Assembly (NCBI GenBank): GCA_017304505.1
Contig: JAFKKQ010000076.1
Location: 1 to 15,115, forward strand
Reading direction: 5' to 3'
Length of the DNA stretch: 15,115 nt
DNA from: Hyphomicrobiales bacterium
GTDB lineage: Bacteria > Pseudomonadota > Alphaproteobacteria > Rhizobiales > Xanthobacteraceae
Below the pieces are notes generated by a model. That model searched no databases. It was not told the DNA's origin and worked only from the letters and a program-made list of their open reading frames with translations. Made by a program: the position numbers and the translations under genes. Position 1 is the stretch's first letter, and the number at the start of each line of letters is the position of its first letter. This document shows, in pieces, positions 6,551 to 14,208 of this stretch.

Positions 6551-7837
6551 TCAACGGGCAAGCATGTAAGTGCGCTGCCGCAGCACCAGCATGCTGAGCA
6601 GGATCAGGTTGGCGAGGTTGAAAGCCACGCCGGTGCCGAAGGCGGGCAGATAATAGCCGTAGGTGTCATAGAGGTGGCCGGCGAGCCAGCCGCCGGCCGC
6701 CATGCCGCTGCCGGTCATGAACAGCAGCACCGGCACCCGCCAATGCGCCTCGCTGGCCGGATAAAGCTCGCGCAGCGTCAGCACATACGCGGGGATCAGG
6801 GCACTGAAGCCCAATCCGAACGCAGCCGACACCGTGAACAGGCCGATGGTGTCCTGGGTGAACAGGAAGCCGCTCATGGCGATGCATTGAAGCGCCGAAC
6901 TGATCGCGGCGGTCAGCAGTCCTCCCATGCGGTCGGAGAACAAGCCCCAGGCCTGGCGGCTGAAGAAACCCATCCCCAACAGCACCGACAGCATGGACGC
7001 TCCGACCGTGGCGGAGATGCCGATGTCGCTGCAGAACGCCACCAGATGCTGCTGCGGCATCGACATGGTGACGCAGCATAGGAAGCCTGCGCACGAAAGG
7101 ATGACGAACACGACATTCGGAGGCCATCCGAAGACCATCCGGCTGGTGCCGGTCTCGGGTTTTGCATGCGTTTCCGCAGGCGCTTGGGGCGCCGGGCGCA
7201 GGAAAATCACGGCAAGGGGAACGATGAGCGCAAGCTGGAAGAAGGCGAATCCGATCATCGTCCAGCGCCATCCGAAATTGGCGATGGACTGTTCGAAGAT
7301 CGTCGGCCAGATGAAGCCGGCCAGATAGCCGCCGCTCGACATCAACGCCAGGGCGGAGCCGCGGCGGCGATCGAACCAGTTGCTGACATAGACGTAGAGC
7401 GGCGCATTGAGCCCGGCGTTGCCGATCAGGCCGATGAACAGGCCATGCCCGAGGTAGAGCTGCCAAGGCTGACCGCCGGTGGAGATGAGCAGCCCGATGC
7501 AGATCATCGTTGCGCCGAACATCACCGTCAGCCGGATGCCGTAGCGCTTCGCCACCTGCCCCAGAAGGATGCCGCCGGCTGCGGAGCCGAGCCACGCAAG
7601 CGAGATCGCGAGCGAGGGGATGGAGCGCGCCCCGCCGGTGTCAGCGGCGATCTCCTTCTCAGCGGCGATCTCCTTCAGCCCGACGGCGGTGATCCACGGC
7701 CCGCCGAACGACATGCCGAGCATGACCAGCGCGACGGTCGCGGCGACCCAGGAGTCGCGGCTCTCGATCGACCGCTTCTCGAAAGGCTGGGCGCTGGCAG
7801 GCTGCGCGGAGTGCGCATCGAAGGGTTGCGTTGTCAA
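6551..7837 (-). CDS. MFS transporter, 12 transmembrane helices
   Basis: This is an inner-membrane secondary transporter of 428 residues with 12 hydrophobic segments (first near 30-53, last near 400-420). The MFS motif A region GQVAKRYGIR lies between helices 2 and 3, and YVSNWFDRRRGSALALMSSG, between helices 4 and 5, is typical of the oxalate/monocarboxylate-like branch. Substrate is unknown; organic acid uptake is a plausible guess. The predicted start is TTG at 7837 with AGGA six bases upstream; no ATG fits the N-terminus without losing helix 1. The first external loop carries an exact duplication, KEIAAE then KEIAAD (residues 55-66), from an 18-bp tandem repeat. A further tandem repeat lies in the leader. 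Confidence 0.9.
   Translation of the reverse strand: MTTQPFDAHSAQPASAQPFEKRSIESRDSWVAATVALVMLGMSFGGPWITAVGLKEIAAEKEIAADTGGARSIPSLAISLAWLGSAAGGILLGQVAKRYGIRLTVMFGATMICIGLLISTGGQPWQLYLGHGLFIGLIGNAGLNAPLYVYVSNWFDRRRGSALALMSSGGYLAGFIWPTIFEQSIANFGWRWTMIGFAFFQLALIVPLAVIFLRPAPQAPAETHAKPETGTSRMVFGWPPNVVFVILSCAGFLCCVTMSMPQQHLVAFCSDIGISATVGASMLSVLLGMGFFSRQAWGLFSDRMGGLLTAAISSALQCIAMSGFLFTQDTIGLFTVSAAFGLGFSALIPAYVLTLRELYPASEAHWRVPVLLFMTGSGMAAGGWLAGHLYDTYGYYLPAFGTGVAFNLANLILLSMLVLRQRTYMLAR
7641..7676. repeat. 18-bp perfect tandem duplication inside the MFS gene
   Basis: TCAGCGGCGATCTCCTTC occurs twice head to tail, at 7641-7658 and 7659-7676, with no mismatch. It is in frame and adds six residues to the loop between helices 1 and 2 of the transporter. 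The lack of any divergence between copies suggests a recent slippage event or strong constraint. Confidence 0.95.
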
Positions 7838-8181
7838 GCGAAGTCCTGAACCAAGCCCTAAAGTCGAGTCCTGCGGCCAAGTCCTGCGGCCAAGTCTCGA
7901 AACTAGGTCCCGGCATGTTCGGCGTGAGGGGCAGGCGCAGGCCGGAACGGGCCTTGCCCGGTCGAAGTCGTGACTGCGCTTTACTATCCTAAGGACCGGC
8001 GAAGGGAAGAGGCAAAGACGATAACCGCCATTGCGCTGGACGCGGGGTGAAATGGCCGTCGCTCCGGCACGGGCGATCCGATAGCGACTTAGGGCCCTCG
8101 AACAAGCGCAGAGGCGGCGAGGCTTTCACGGAGACGTGACATCCGGGACGGGGATTGCCGCTCCCGAACGCTCCGGCCGGA
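7838..8181. other. Intergenic region between gst and MFS genes (both minus strand)
   Basis: These 344 bases hold no gene I can support. On the minus strand the region takes the end of the gst transcript and the promoter and leader of the MFS gene. The leader has the tandem repeat at 7867-7896. Next to the gst stop there is a 10-bp palindrome TCCGGCCGGA (8172-8181) and, further on, only imperfect GC hairpins, so no terminator can be named with confidence. Confidence 0.6.
7867..7896. repeat. 13-bp tandem repeat in the MFS leader
   Basis: AGTCCTGCGGCCA is repeated exactly at 7867-7879 and 7880-7892, and a third copy begins with AGTC at 7893. A looser relative, AGTCCTGAACCA, occurs at 7842-7853 just before the start codon on the minus strand. 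The array lies 30-60 bases upstream of the predicted TTG start, within the untranslated leader or promoter. Confidence 0.85.
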
Positions 8182-8811
8182 TTATTGAGCCGCCGCCATC
8201 ACCGGCTGCGCATCCATCGTGATGTGGTTGGGCTGCTCGGCAATCCGCTCGAGCCAATCGCGTACCGCCGGAAAGCCCGTGAGGTCGTAATCGCAGGTGT
8301 GTGCAATGTGCGTGTAGCCGTATAGCGCGATGTCGGCGATGGTGTAGCGGTTAGCCGCGAAGAACCGGCGTTTGGTGAGGTGCCGCTCCATCACGCCGAG
8401 CGCGCGATAGCCCTCCTGCATCCAGTCCTCCAGGGCGTGGCTCTGCAACTCGCGCCCGCCCCGCACCAGCGTGAGCCAGAAATAAGCGGCGCCGAGATTG
8501 GGCTCCAGGCTGTGCTGCTCGAAGACCATCCATTGCAGCGTTTCGGCGCGGTCGGCGCGATCGTCCGGCGTCAGCGGGGTGTGCTCGGCGATGTACCAGA
8601 GGATGGCGCTCGACTCTGCGATGTATCGGCTAGGCGCCACCTTCAGCAGCGGCACGTGGCCGCTCGGATTCATCGCGAGGAATTCGGGGGTGCGTGTCTC
8701 GCCTTGCAGGATGTCGATCTCGACAAGTTCATGCGGGATGTCGAGCTGCGTCAGCGCGAGACGCACTTTGTAGCAGTTGCCCGAGCGGCGCATGGAATAC
8801 AGCGTGTACAT
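8182..8811 (-). CDS. Glutathione S-transferase family protein
   Basis: This is a 209-residue cytoplasmic protein with the glutathione transferase fold. It begins MYTLYSMRRSGNCYKVRLAL, where Ser10 and Cys13 lie in the usual place for the glutathione-activating residue. The cis-proline segment GHVPLL and the glutathione-contacting AESSAILWYIAE (about 68-80) follow. The helical domain carries ERHLTKRRFFAANRYTIADI, the normal N-capping box region. It is only distantly similar to the YfcG-type protein in this window, so the two are not recent duplicates. The ATG at 8811 was chosen because the family starts there and GAGAGG lies just upstream, although the frame is open to 9024. It probably conjugates or reduces small electrophiles; the substrate is unknown. 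It is divergent from the GT87 gene. Confidence 0.9.
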   Translation of the reverse strand: MYTLYSMRRSGNCYKVRLALTQLDIPHELVEIDILQGETRTPEFLAMNPSGHVPLLKVAPSRYIAESSAILWYIAEHTPLTPDDRADRAETLQWMVFEQHSLEPNLGAAYFWLTLVRGGRELQSHALEDWMQEGYRALGVMERHLTKRRFFAANRYTIADIALYGYTHIAHTCDYDLTGFPAVRDWLERIAEQPNHITMDAQPVMAAAQ

Positions 8812-9080
8812 GCATCCTCTCCCCATTCCGCGCCCGCGTCGATTGTCTCCGATAAAGGAATAAAGCGCGGCGTTTGCAAGGCCGGCCAATGACGATCGCG
8901 TGAAAAAACAATTGCGTGCATTGCAACATGAGAATTGGAAAAATGCGATCCGATTTCGGCCGCCGCACGCAAGGGATTTCTCCGCCCGGCCCAAGGGCCG
9001 CCGAGGCATCTTCGATCGATTCAAGATTTCTTAGCGGATTGATGCTTCGGTCGTGCCGCGGGTCGCGACGAGCGTCCGGC

Positions 9081-9086
9081 GGAGGA
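9081..9086 (+). promoter_or_regulatory. Ribosome binding site that sets a GTG start
   Basis: GGAGGA lies eight bases before the GTG at 9095. This decides the start of the GT87 gene, since an earlier GTG at 9053 in the same frame has no such site. Confidence 0.8.
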
Positions 9087-9094
9087 TCCTTTCC

Positions 9095-10381
9095 GTGCAG
9101 CAGGTGGCCCCCGAACAGCATCACGATCGAGGTGTATCGCTGCGTGAGGCACTGGCGACGGGCGCGTGGCTCAAACCGCCGCTGGTGACGTTTGCCGCAG
9201 CCCTGATGGCCGGCGGCACGCTGCTCGCACTCTGGCTTCTTTTTATCACCGCGCACGGCACGCTCGATTCGTTCGGCCGGCCGCTCGGCACCGATTTCTC
9301 CAGCTTCTGGACCGCTGGCCGCATGGTGCTGCAAGGCCAGGCGTCGCTGGCCTACGACTGGGACGCGTTGTTCGCATTGCAGCGGCAGACGCACGGGGTC
9401 GAGCTTTATTTTCCGTGGAGCTATCCGCCGGTGTTTCTGCTGATCGCGACCGCACTCGCCGCACTGCCCTACGTGCCGGCGCTGTTGGTGTGGCAGGCTG
9501 CGTCGCTGGCGGGCGGGCTTGCGCTGGTGTGGCGCATCGTGCCGTCAAAACGCGCTTTGCTGCTGGCGCTGGGCTTTCCCGCCGTGCTGATCTGCCTTGG
9601 CCACGGCCAGACCGGCTTTCTCACCGCGGTGCTTTTGGCCGGCGGTGTGCTGGCGTTGCCGCGGCATGACATCCTCGCGGGCATACTGTTCGGGCTCCTC
9701 ATCTACAAGCCGCAGTTCGGTCTGCTGCTGCCCTTTGTGCTGGCAGCCGATGGCCACTGGCGCGCGATCCTTGCAGCGGCAGCGACCGTCCTCGTCGCCT
9801 TTGCCGTGACGATGGCAATTTGGGGCTGGCCGGTGTGGCAGGCGTTTCTCGATTCGATTCCGCTAACACGAACCATCGTGTTCGAGGCGGGCGACACCGG
9901 CTTCGAGAAGTTCCAGAGCGTGTTCGCCATCGTCCGGGTGTGGGGCGGTTCGGTGCCGTCGGCTTATCTCGCGCAGGGCGCCTTGACGGCCGGCGTCCTC
10001 GCCGTATCGGTCCTGATCTGGCGCTCGGGCACGCCGCTGCGGTTGAAGGGCGCGGCGCTACTCACCGGCACGCTGCTGTGTTCGCCCTATGTGCTGGACT
10101 ACGACCTCATCGTGTTCGGCATGGCGCTGGCGCTGTTTTCGGCTCATGGGCTGGAGCATGGCTTCATGCGCTGGGAAAAGACGCTGCTGGCGTTCGGATG
10201 GATCGCGCCGTTGGTGGCGCGCAGCCTGGGCGGCTTGCTTCATCTTCCCATCGGGCTTGCGGCGATGACCGCCGTGTTCGTATCCATCGCTCTGCGCGTG
10301 CTTCACGAGCAACGTGCCGGTGTTGCGGTCGGGGCTGGGACCGCCGGCGTGTCTTCCGAAACCGCTTCCGCGCGCTTTTGA
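9095..10381 (+). CDS. GT87-like (DUF2029) polyprenol-phosphate-sugar membrane glycosyltransferase
   Basis: This is a polytopic inner-membrane protein of 428 residues with about ten hydrophobic segments. The segment after the first helix, LGTDFSSFWTAGRMVLQG (64-81), has the conserved aspartate (Asp67) where GT-C transferases place their catalytic acid. It is followed by the family-typical FPWSYPPVFLLIATALAALP (106-125) and later IYKPQFGLLLPFVL. Related GT87 enzymes in mycobacteria transfer mannose from polyprenyl-phosphomannose to lipoglycans on the outer face of the membrane; in Hyphomicrobiales such proteins are common but mostly uncharacterised. The GTG start at 9095 rests on a strong Shine-Dalgarno. 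It is divergent from gst, and the binding-protein gene follows 101 bases downstream on the same strand. Confidence 0.85.
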   Translation: MQQVAPEQHHDRGVSLREALATGAWLKPPLVTFAAALMAGGTLLALWLLFITAHGTLDSFGRPLGTDFSSFWTAGRMVLQGQASLAYDWDALFALQRQTHGVELYFPWSYPPVFLLIATALAALPYVPALLVWQAASLAGGLALVWRIVPSKRALLLALGFPAVLICLGHGQTGFLTAVLLAGGVLALPRHDILAGILFGLLIYKPQFGLLLPFVLAADGHWRAILAAAATVLVAFAVTMAIWGWPVWQAFLDSIPLTRTIVFEAGDTGFEKFQSVFAIVRVWGGSVPSAYLAQGALTAGVLAVSVLIWRSGTPLRLKGAALLTGTLLCSPYVLDYDLIVFGMALALFSAHGLEHGFMRWEKTLLAFGWIAPLVARSLGGLLHLPIGLAAMTAVFVSIALRVLHEQRAGVAVGAGTAGVSSETASARF

Positions 10382-10482
10382 CGTTCGACACATCCGAGCC
10401 GAATCCGGTTGCCTTGACCACCGGATCGTCGGAGCATGGCGCAAAGCCAGGGCAACTGGCGCGGATGCTTTGGGAGGACACC

Positions 10483-11514
10483 ATGCGTCGGAATGCACTT
10501 CACGCCGCTTGTGCGGCCGCCTTTGCCATAACGCTGACGGTTGCTTCCAGCTCCGGTTGGGCTTTCACGCCCGACCATGCCGACCGCGCGGCGGCGGTGA
10601 AGGAGGGTAACGTCAACTGGTACACCTCCACGCCGTTTCCCCTGGTGCAGATCCTGGCCGACCGCTTCACCAAGGACACCGGCGTGAAAGTGACCCTGCT
10701 GCGCACCGGCGGCGAGGCGGTGCTGCGGCGCTTCCTGCAGGAGTATCAGGCCGGGCAGGCCGGTGCCGATGTGCTCACCATGTCGGACGCCGGCGCCGCG
10801 AGCGGCCTGGCGCGGCAAGGCGTGTTTGTCCCATTCAAGCCCGAGGGCTTCGACAAGGTGATTGACACCGCCAAGGACAAGGACGGCAACTGGATCGCCC
10901 AGCGCGTGCATGTGATCGGCATGCCGGTACGCACCGATCTCGTCGCGGAAGCCGACCGGCCGAAGACTTGGTCCGACCTGAAAGACCCGAAATACAAGGG
11001 CAAGATGGTGATGCCCGATCCGTCGTTCACCGCGATCCAACTCACCGTGGTCGGCATGCTGTCGCAGAAGCTCGGCTGGGATTTCTATAAGGCGCTGCGC
11101 AAGAACGACACGATGATCGTCCAGGGCCACCAGCAGGTGTTCAAGACCATGCAGCAGGGCGAGCGCGTGATCGGCGCGGAGGGCGCCGATCCGACGAGCT
11201 ACAACAAGGGCAAGCCGCTGCCGAACCAGACGATGATCTATCCGACCGAGGGCGTCTTCACGGTCTGCTCGCCGGTCGCCATCGTCAAGAACGCGCGCAA
11301 CCCCAACGCCGCCAAGCTGTTTGCGCAATTCATGCTGTCGGAGACGGCGCAGACGATCATTGCCGAGAACGCCATCCATTCCTCGCGCCTCGACATCGCT
11401 CCGCCGAAAGGACAGCCGTCGCTGAAGGAGATCAAGGTCATTCCGATCGACCTCGATTACATCGAGAAGAACGGCAAGAAGCTCAAGGACCGGTTCAGCG
11501 AGATCTTCCAATAA
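10483..11514 (+). CDS. Periplasmic ABC transporter substrate-binding protein (iron/polyamine-like family)
   Basis: The product is 343 residues. A Sec signal peptide runs to about Ala27 (GWA, then FTPDHAD). The mature protein is a two-lobe binding protein: NVNWYTSTPFPLVQILADRF, the QAGADVLTMSDAG region, and PKTWSDLKDPKYKGKMVMPD, which is the standard hinge stretch of the family that includes ferric-ion and 2-aminoethylphosphonate binding proteins. The paired tyrosines of true ferric-binding proteins are not evident, so the ligand is open. The ATG at 10483 has GGAGG five bases upstream. No permease or ATPase gene is next to it; the gene before encodes a glycosyltransferase and the gene after runs the other way, only 12 bases from its end. 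It may serve a transporter encoded elsewhere. Confidence 0.9.
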   Translation: MRRNALHAACAAAFAITLTVASSSGWAFTPDHADRAAAVKEGNVNWYTSTPFPLVQILADRFTKDTGVKVTLLRTGGEAVLRRFLQEYQAGQAGADVLTMSDAGAASGLARQGVFVPFKPEGFDKVIDTAKDKDGNWIAQRVHVIGMPVRTDLVAEADRPKTWSDLKDPKYKGKMVMPDPSFTAIQLTVVGMLSQKLGWDFYKALRKNDTMIVQGHQQVFKTMQQGERVIGAEGADPTSYNKGKPLPNQTMIYPTEGVFTVCSPVAIVKNARNPNAAKLFAQFMLSETAQTIIAENAIHSSRLDIAPPKGQPSLKEIKVIPIDLDYIEKNGKKLKDRFSEIFQ

Positions 11515-11526
11515 CCGCGTCGCGCT

Positions 11527-13233
11527 TTATTTGTTCAGCAGTGCCGCTTCGAAGGCGCTGGCGATGGCCTCCTTGCTCTTGCCGGGCTTGGCGGCGTCGC
11601 CGATCACGATGACGATCTGCCCGGGCCTGGCAAGCTTGGCGAAGCGGTCGCCGGTCGCGCGCCGCGCCCGGTCATAGAACCAGGCGCGCACCGCAGGCTT
11701 CGTCATGATCTGCGACACCACCGGCCAATGGCCGGCGCCGTGTTCGAGCAGGTGCATGGCGAACGGGCCGAGGCCGAGCGGGTAGGCGGCGCCGGTCGCC
11801 ACCACGATGCGATCGAACGGCGCCAGCAAGGCCGGGTCGGCGAGAACGTCGGTACCGAGGCGGAACGTGACGTTCTTGTATTCGCACGCCGCGACCAGAC
11901 CGGCGACGGTGCGCGCAAGGCTTGCCGGATTGGCCTCGACGTCCTGGAACATTGGCGCGAACCCGGCGTAACGGAATGCTCCGCCCGCCCGCTTGGCTTT
12001 CTCGAACACCGTCACGGCATTGCCGTCCGCGACCAGCGACGCATAGGTTAGTCCCGCTGGCCCCGCACCGATCACCGCGATGCGTTCGCCGTGCGGCGGC
12101 CTGGGGTTTGCGAACAAGCTCTCGCGCCCGGCCGCGCCATTGACCACGCAGGAAATGCCCGCGCCGCCGCGCATACCGTCGATGCAGGTGTTGCAGGCGA
12201 GGCAGCGCCGGATCGGCTCGCCGCGGCGGATCTTTTCGACCCATTGCGGCTCCGCGACCAGCGTGCGGCCCAGGGCAATGAAATCGGCCTTGCCCTGGGC
12301 GACGGCGGCGGTCGCGGTGTCGGGGTCGCCGAGGCGGCCCACCGCAATCACCGGCACCTTGATCGCCCGCTTGATGTCGGCGGCGAAGCCGAGGAACGGT
12401 GCGTCCGGCTCCGCCATCGGCGGGATCATGCGATGCGCGGTCGGCTTGGAGCGATAATGGCCGGCGGTGACATGTACCGCGTCGGCACCGGCTTCCGCCG
12501 CCCAGATCGCGAGTTGCCGTCCTTCGTCGTAGGTTACGCCGCCGTCGAAGAAGTCGTCCACCGACACGCGATAGATGACGCCGAGCGAGGGGGCCGCCGC
12601 CTTCACCGCGCGCAGCACGTCGAGCCCGAAGCGGGCGCGATTCGCGAGGCTGCCGCCGTATTCGTCGGTGCGGCGGTTCTCGAACGGCGCGTGAAACTGC
12701 GAGATGAGGTAGCCGTGCGCGGCGTGGACTTCGACGCAGTCGAAGCCGGCCTGCTGCGCGCGCCGCGCCGCAGCAGCATAAGCGGCGGTGGTCTGCGCGA
12801 TGCGCTCGCGGCTCATCGCCTGCGGAACGATGACCTCGAACGTCGTCTCATAGACCGGATGCGGGATCGCAGACGGCGCAATTGGCGTTTCGCCGCAGAT
12901 GTCGATGCGGGTGTGGCCGCCGCCGTGACCGAGCTGGATCGATGCCTTGGCGCCGCCGCGGTGGATTTCGCCGACAAGTCGCGTCAGGCCCGGCAGGAAC
13001 TTGTCGTCGTAGATGCCAAGCTCGCGGCGGCGATGGCGGCCGGCCTTCTCCGGTGACGCCATCTCGACGGTGATGAGGCCCACGCCGCCGCGTACCCGCG
13101 CCATGTAATAAGCGACGGTCTGATCGGTGACGTGGCCGTCCTCGTCCGAGCCGCGCGTGGTCATCGGCGGCATGACGATGCGGTTCGGGATTTCCGCCGG
13201 TCCGATCCGCGCGGGCGTGAGAAGGATGTTCAT
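11527..13233 (-). CDS. Old Yellow Enzyme-type NADH:flavin oxidoreductase with Fe-S site (dienoyl-CoA reductase/TMADH-like)
   Basis: The product is 568 residues. Residues 1-335 form an FMN-binding TIM barrel of the Old Yellow Enzyme type: PNRIVMPPMTT (16-26), HAAHGYLISQFHAPFENRRT (170-189) and VPVIAVGRLGD (293-303), with Tyr175 and His259 as likely active-site residues. Cys344, Cys347, Cys350 and Cys362 match the 4Fe-4S ligands of trimethylamine dehydrogenase in spacing and almost in number. A Rossmann dinucleotide-binding motif, IGAGPAG, follows at 388-394. Family members such as 2,4-dienoyl-CoA reductase have 670-730 residues; here the part after about 480 is short and lacks the second nucleotide-binding motif. 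The substrate is unknown. The gene starts 42 bases after the SDR gene ends and is probably in one operon with it. Confidence 0.9.
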   Translation of the reverse strand: MNILLTPARIGPAEIPNRIVMPPMTTRGSDEDGHVTDQTVAYYMARVRGGVGLITVEMASPEKAGRHRRRELGIYDDKFLPGLTRLVGEIHRGGAKASIQLGHGGGHTRIDICGETPIAPSAIPHPVYETTFEVIVPQAMSRERIAQTTAAYAAAARRAQQAGFDCVEVHAAHGYLISQFHAPFENRRTDEYGGSLANRARFGLDVLRAVKAAAPSLGVIYRVSVDDFFDGGVTYDEGRQLAIWAAEAGADAVHVTAGHYRSKPTAHRMIPPMAEPDAPFLGFAADIKRAIKVPVIAVGRLGDPDTATAAVAQGKADFIALGRTLVAEPQWVEKIRRGEPIRRCLACNTCIDGMRGGAGISCVVNGAAGRESLFANPRPPHGERIAVIGAGPAGLTYASLVADGNAVTVFEKAKRAGGAFRYAGFAPMFQDVEANPASLARTVAGLVAACEYKNVTFRLGTDVLADPALLAPFDRIVVATGAAYPLGLGPFAMHLLEHGAGHWPVVSQIMTKPAVRAWFYDRARRATGDRFAKLARPGQIVIVIGDAAKPGKSKEAIASAFEAALLNK

Positions 13234-13275
13234 GCCGGCGATTCCGTGCCTGCGATGCGCCGTGGCGGATGACGC

Positions 13276-14058
13276 TCACACCGAGCGGACCTCGCCGCCA
13301 TCGATGTTGATTGCGGCGCCGTGCAGCCAGCGGCCTCGCGGCGAAGTCAGAAAGGCGATGAACGAGCCGAGATCTTCGACCTTGCCGAAGCGATTGATGT
13401 CGAACTCCTGGCGATAGTCCTCGCGCACCGAAGCTTCGTCGCGCCCCGTGGTCTCCATCGTGGCCCGGAAGCGCCGCCACAGCCGCTCGGTTTCGACCCG
13501 GCCGGGGTTGATGGCGTTGACCTGGACGCCGTCGGCCTTGCCGATATCCGCCATCGCCTTGGTGAAGGCGACGCAAGCCGCATTCACCGAACTGCCGATG
13601 GTGAACGGCGCCTCCGGTTCCTTGCCGCCGATCCCGGCGATCGTCACCAGCGAGCCCTGCTGCGCCTTCAAGAGCGGCCACGCCTCGCGGGTGAGCCGCA
13701 CATGAGCGAAAAACTTCAGCGCGAAACCGTCTTGCCAGTCCGCGTTGGTCAGCTTGAAGAAGTCGCCGCGCTGGGTGGCGCCGGCGTTGTTGACCAGGAT
13801 GTCGAGTTTGCCGAAGGCTTGTCGAAGTGCCGCAACCAGCGGCTTCTCCGACCCCTCCGTGCGCAGGTCCAGAACCGCAATGGCGGCCTTGCGCCCCTTC
13901 TTGCCGATTTGCGCCGCCGTCTCTTTCAGTGCGGCCTCGTCCCGCCCGGTCAGCATGAGGTCGCAGCCCTCGTCGGCCAGCGCCATCGCGATCCCACGGC
14001 CGATGCCGCGGCTTGCGCCGGTGACCAGGGCCACCTTGTCCTTCAACTGCAAATCCAT
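13276..14058 (-). CDS. SDR-fold protein lacking the catalytic tetrad
   Basis: This 260-residue protein has the short-chain dehydrogenase/reductase fold. The cofactor-binding TGASRGIG (13-20), the acidic turn region VLDLR (62-66), NNAG (90-93) and the C-terminal INIDGGE (250-256) are all normal. By my alignment the catalytic positions are not: the usual Asn is Lys115, the Ser falls on Ala141/Gly142, and the YxxxK motif reads Gly155-Ser-Ser-Val-Asn159. It may bind NAD(P)H without classical reduction, or use other residues. I recall relatives in proteobacteria with a similar GSSVNAA stretch, so this is likely a subfamily and not a decayed gene. It is first in a probable operon with the flavoprotein gene and has a duplicated ribosome binding site. 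Length is normal for the fold. Confidence 0.9.
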   Translation of the reverse strand: MDLQLKDKVALVTGASRGIGRGIAMALADEGCDLMLTGRDEAALKETAAQIGKKGRKAAIAVLDLRTEGSEKPLVAALRQAFGKLDILVNNAGATQRGDFFKLTNADWQDGFALKFFAHVRLTREAWPLLKAQQGSLVTIAGIGGKEPEAPFTIGSSVNAACVAFTKAMADIGKADGVQVNAINPGRVETERLWRRFRATMETTGRDEASVREDYRQEFDINRFGKVEDLGSFIAFLTSPRGRWLHGAAINIDGGEVRSV

Positions 14059-14082
14059 GTGCGATCCTGTGTGCGATCCTGT
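14059..14082 (-). repeat. 12-bp tandem duplication that doubles the SDR ribosome binding site
   Basis: GTGCGATCCTGT occurs twice without mismatch, at 14059-14070 and 14071-14082, directly against the SDR start codon. Read on the coding strand each copy is ACAGGATCGCAC, so the leader carries two AGGA Shine-Dalgarno cores, 6 and 18 bases before the ATG. Only the nearer one is well spaced. Confidence 0.92.
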
Positions 14083-14208
14083 TGGTTTCGTCCCGAGGTC
14101 TTGAGCGTGGCAAAGTGCTCATTCGCGCCGCAATTTCGGCCTTTTCCGCTGGCCTGGCAACGGCCGCGCCCCGGTTGCGGCGGCCGCCGCTCCCATCAAC
14201 CAGTTTGA

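Noticed and set aside
8916..8960. AT-richer patch with weak dyad TTGC...GCAA and TTGCAA upstream of GT87
   Set aside because: The dyad is imperfect and no matching -10 hexamer is found at the right distance; a promoter is likely nearby but cannot be placed.
8812..9024. N-terminal extension of the second glutathione transferase
   Set aside because: The transferase fold begins at MYTLYS; the extra residues have no family match and a ribosome binding site precedes 8811.
10303..11511. Minus-strand open frame of 402 codons opposite the binding protein
   Set aside because: The plus-strand gene has a signal peptide, a ribosome binding site and family motifs; the antisense frame has none.
9820..11514. 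Open frame of 564 codons joining the GT87 region to the binding protein
   Set aside because: The first 220 codons overlap the GT87 gene out of frame; the real start is at 10483 with its own Shine-Dalgarno and signal peptide.
12848..14122. Minus-strand open frame spanning SDR and part of the flavoprotein gene in another frame
   Set aside because: The composition is Arg/Gly-rich with no motifs, while the other minus-strand frames encode the two recognised proteins.
14177..14190. 14-bp palindrome GCGGCGGCCGCCGC between the SDR and aatA genes
   Set aside because: It consists only of G and C in a very GC-rich stretch and overlaps a shorter alternative stem, so it may be a composition effect.
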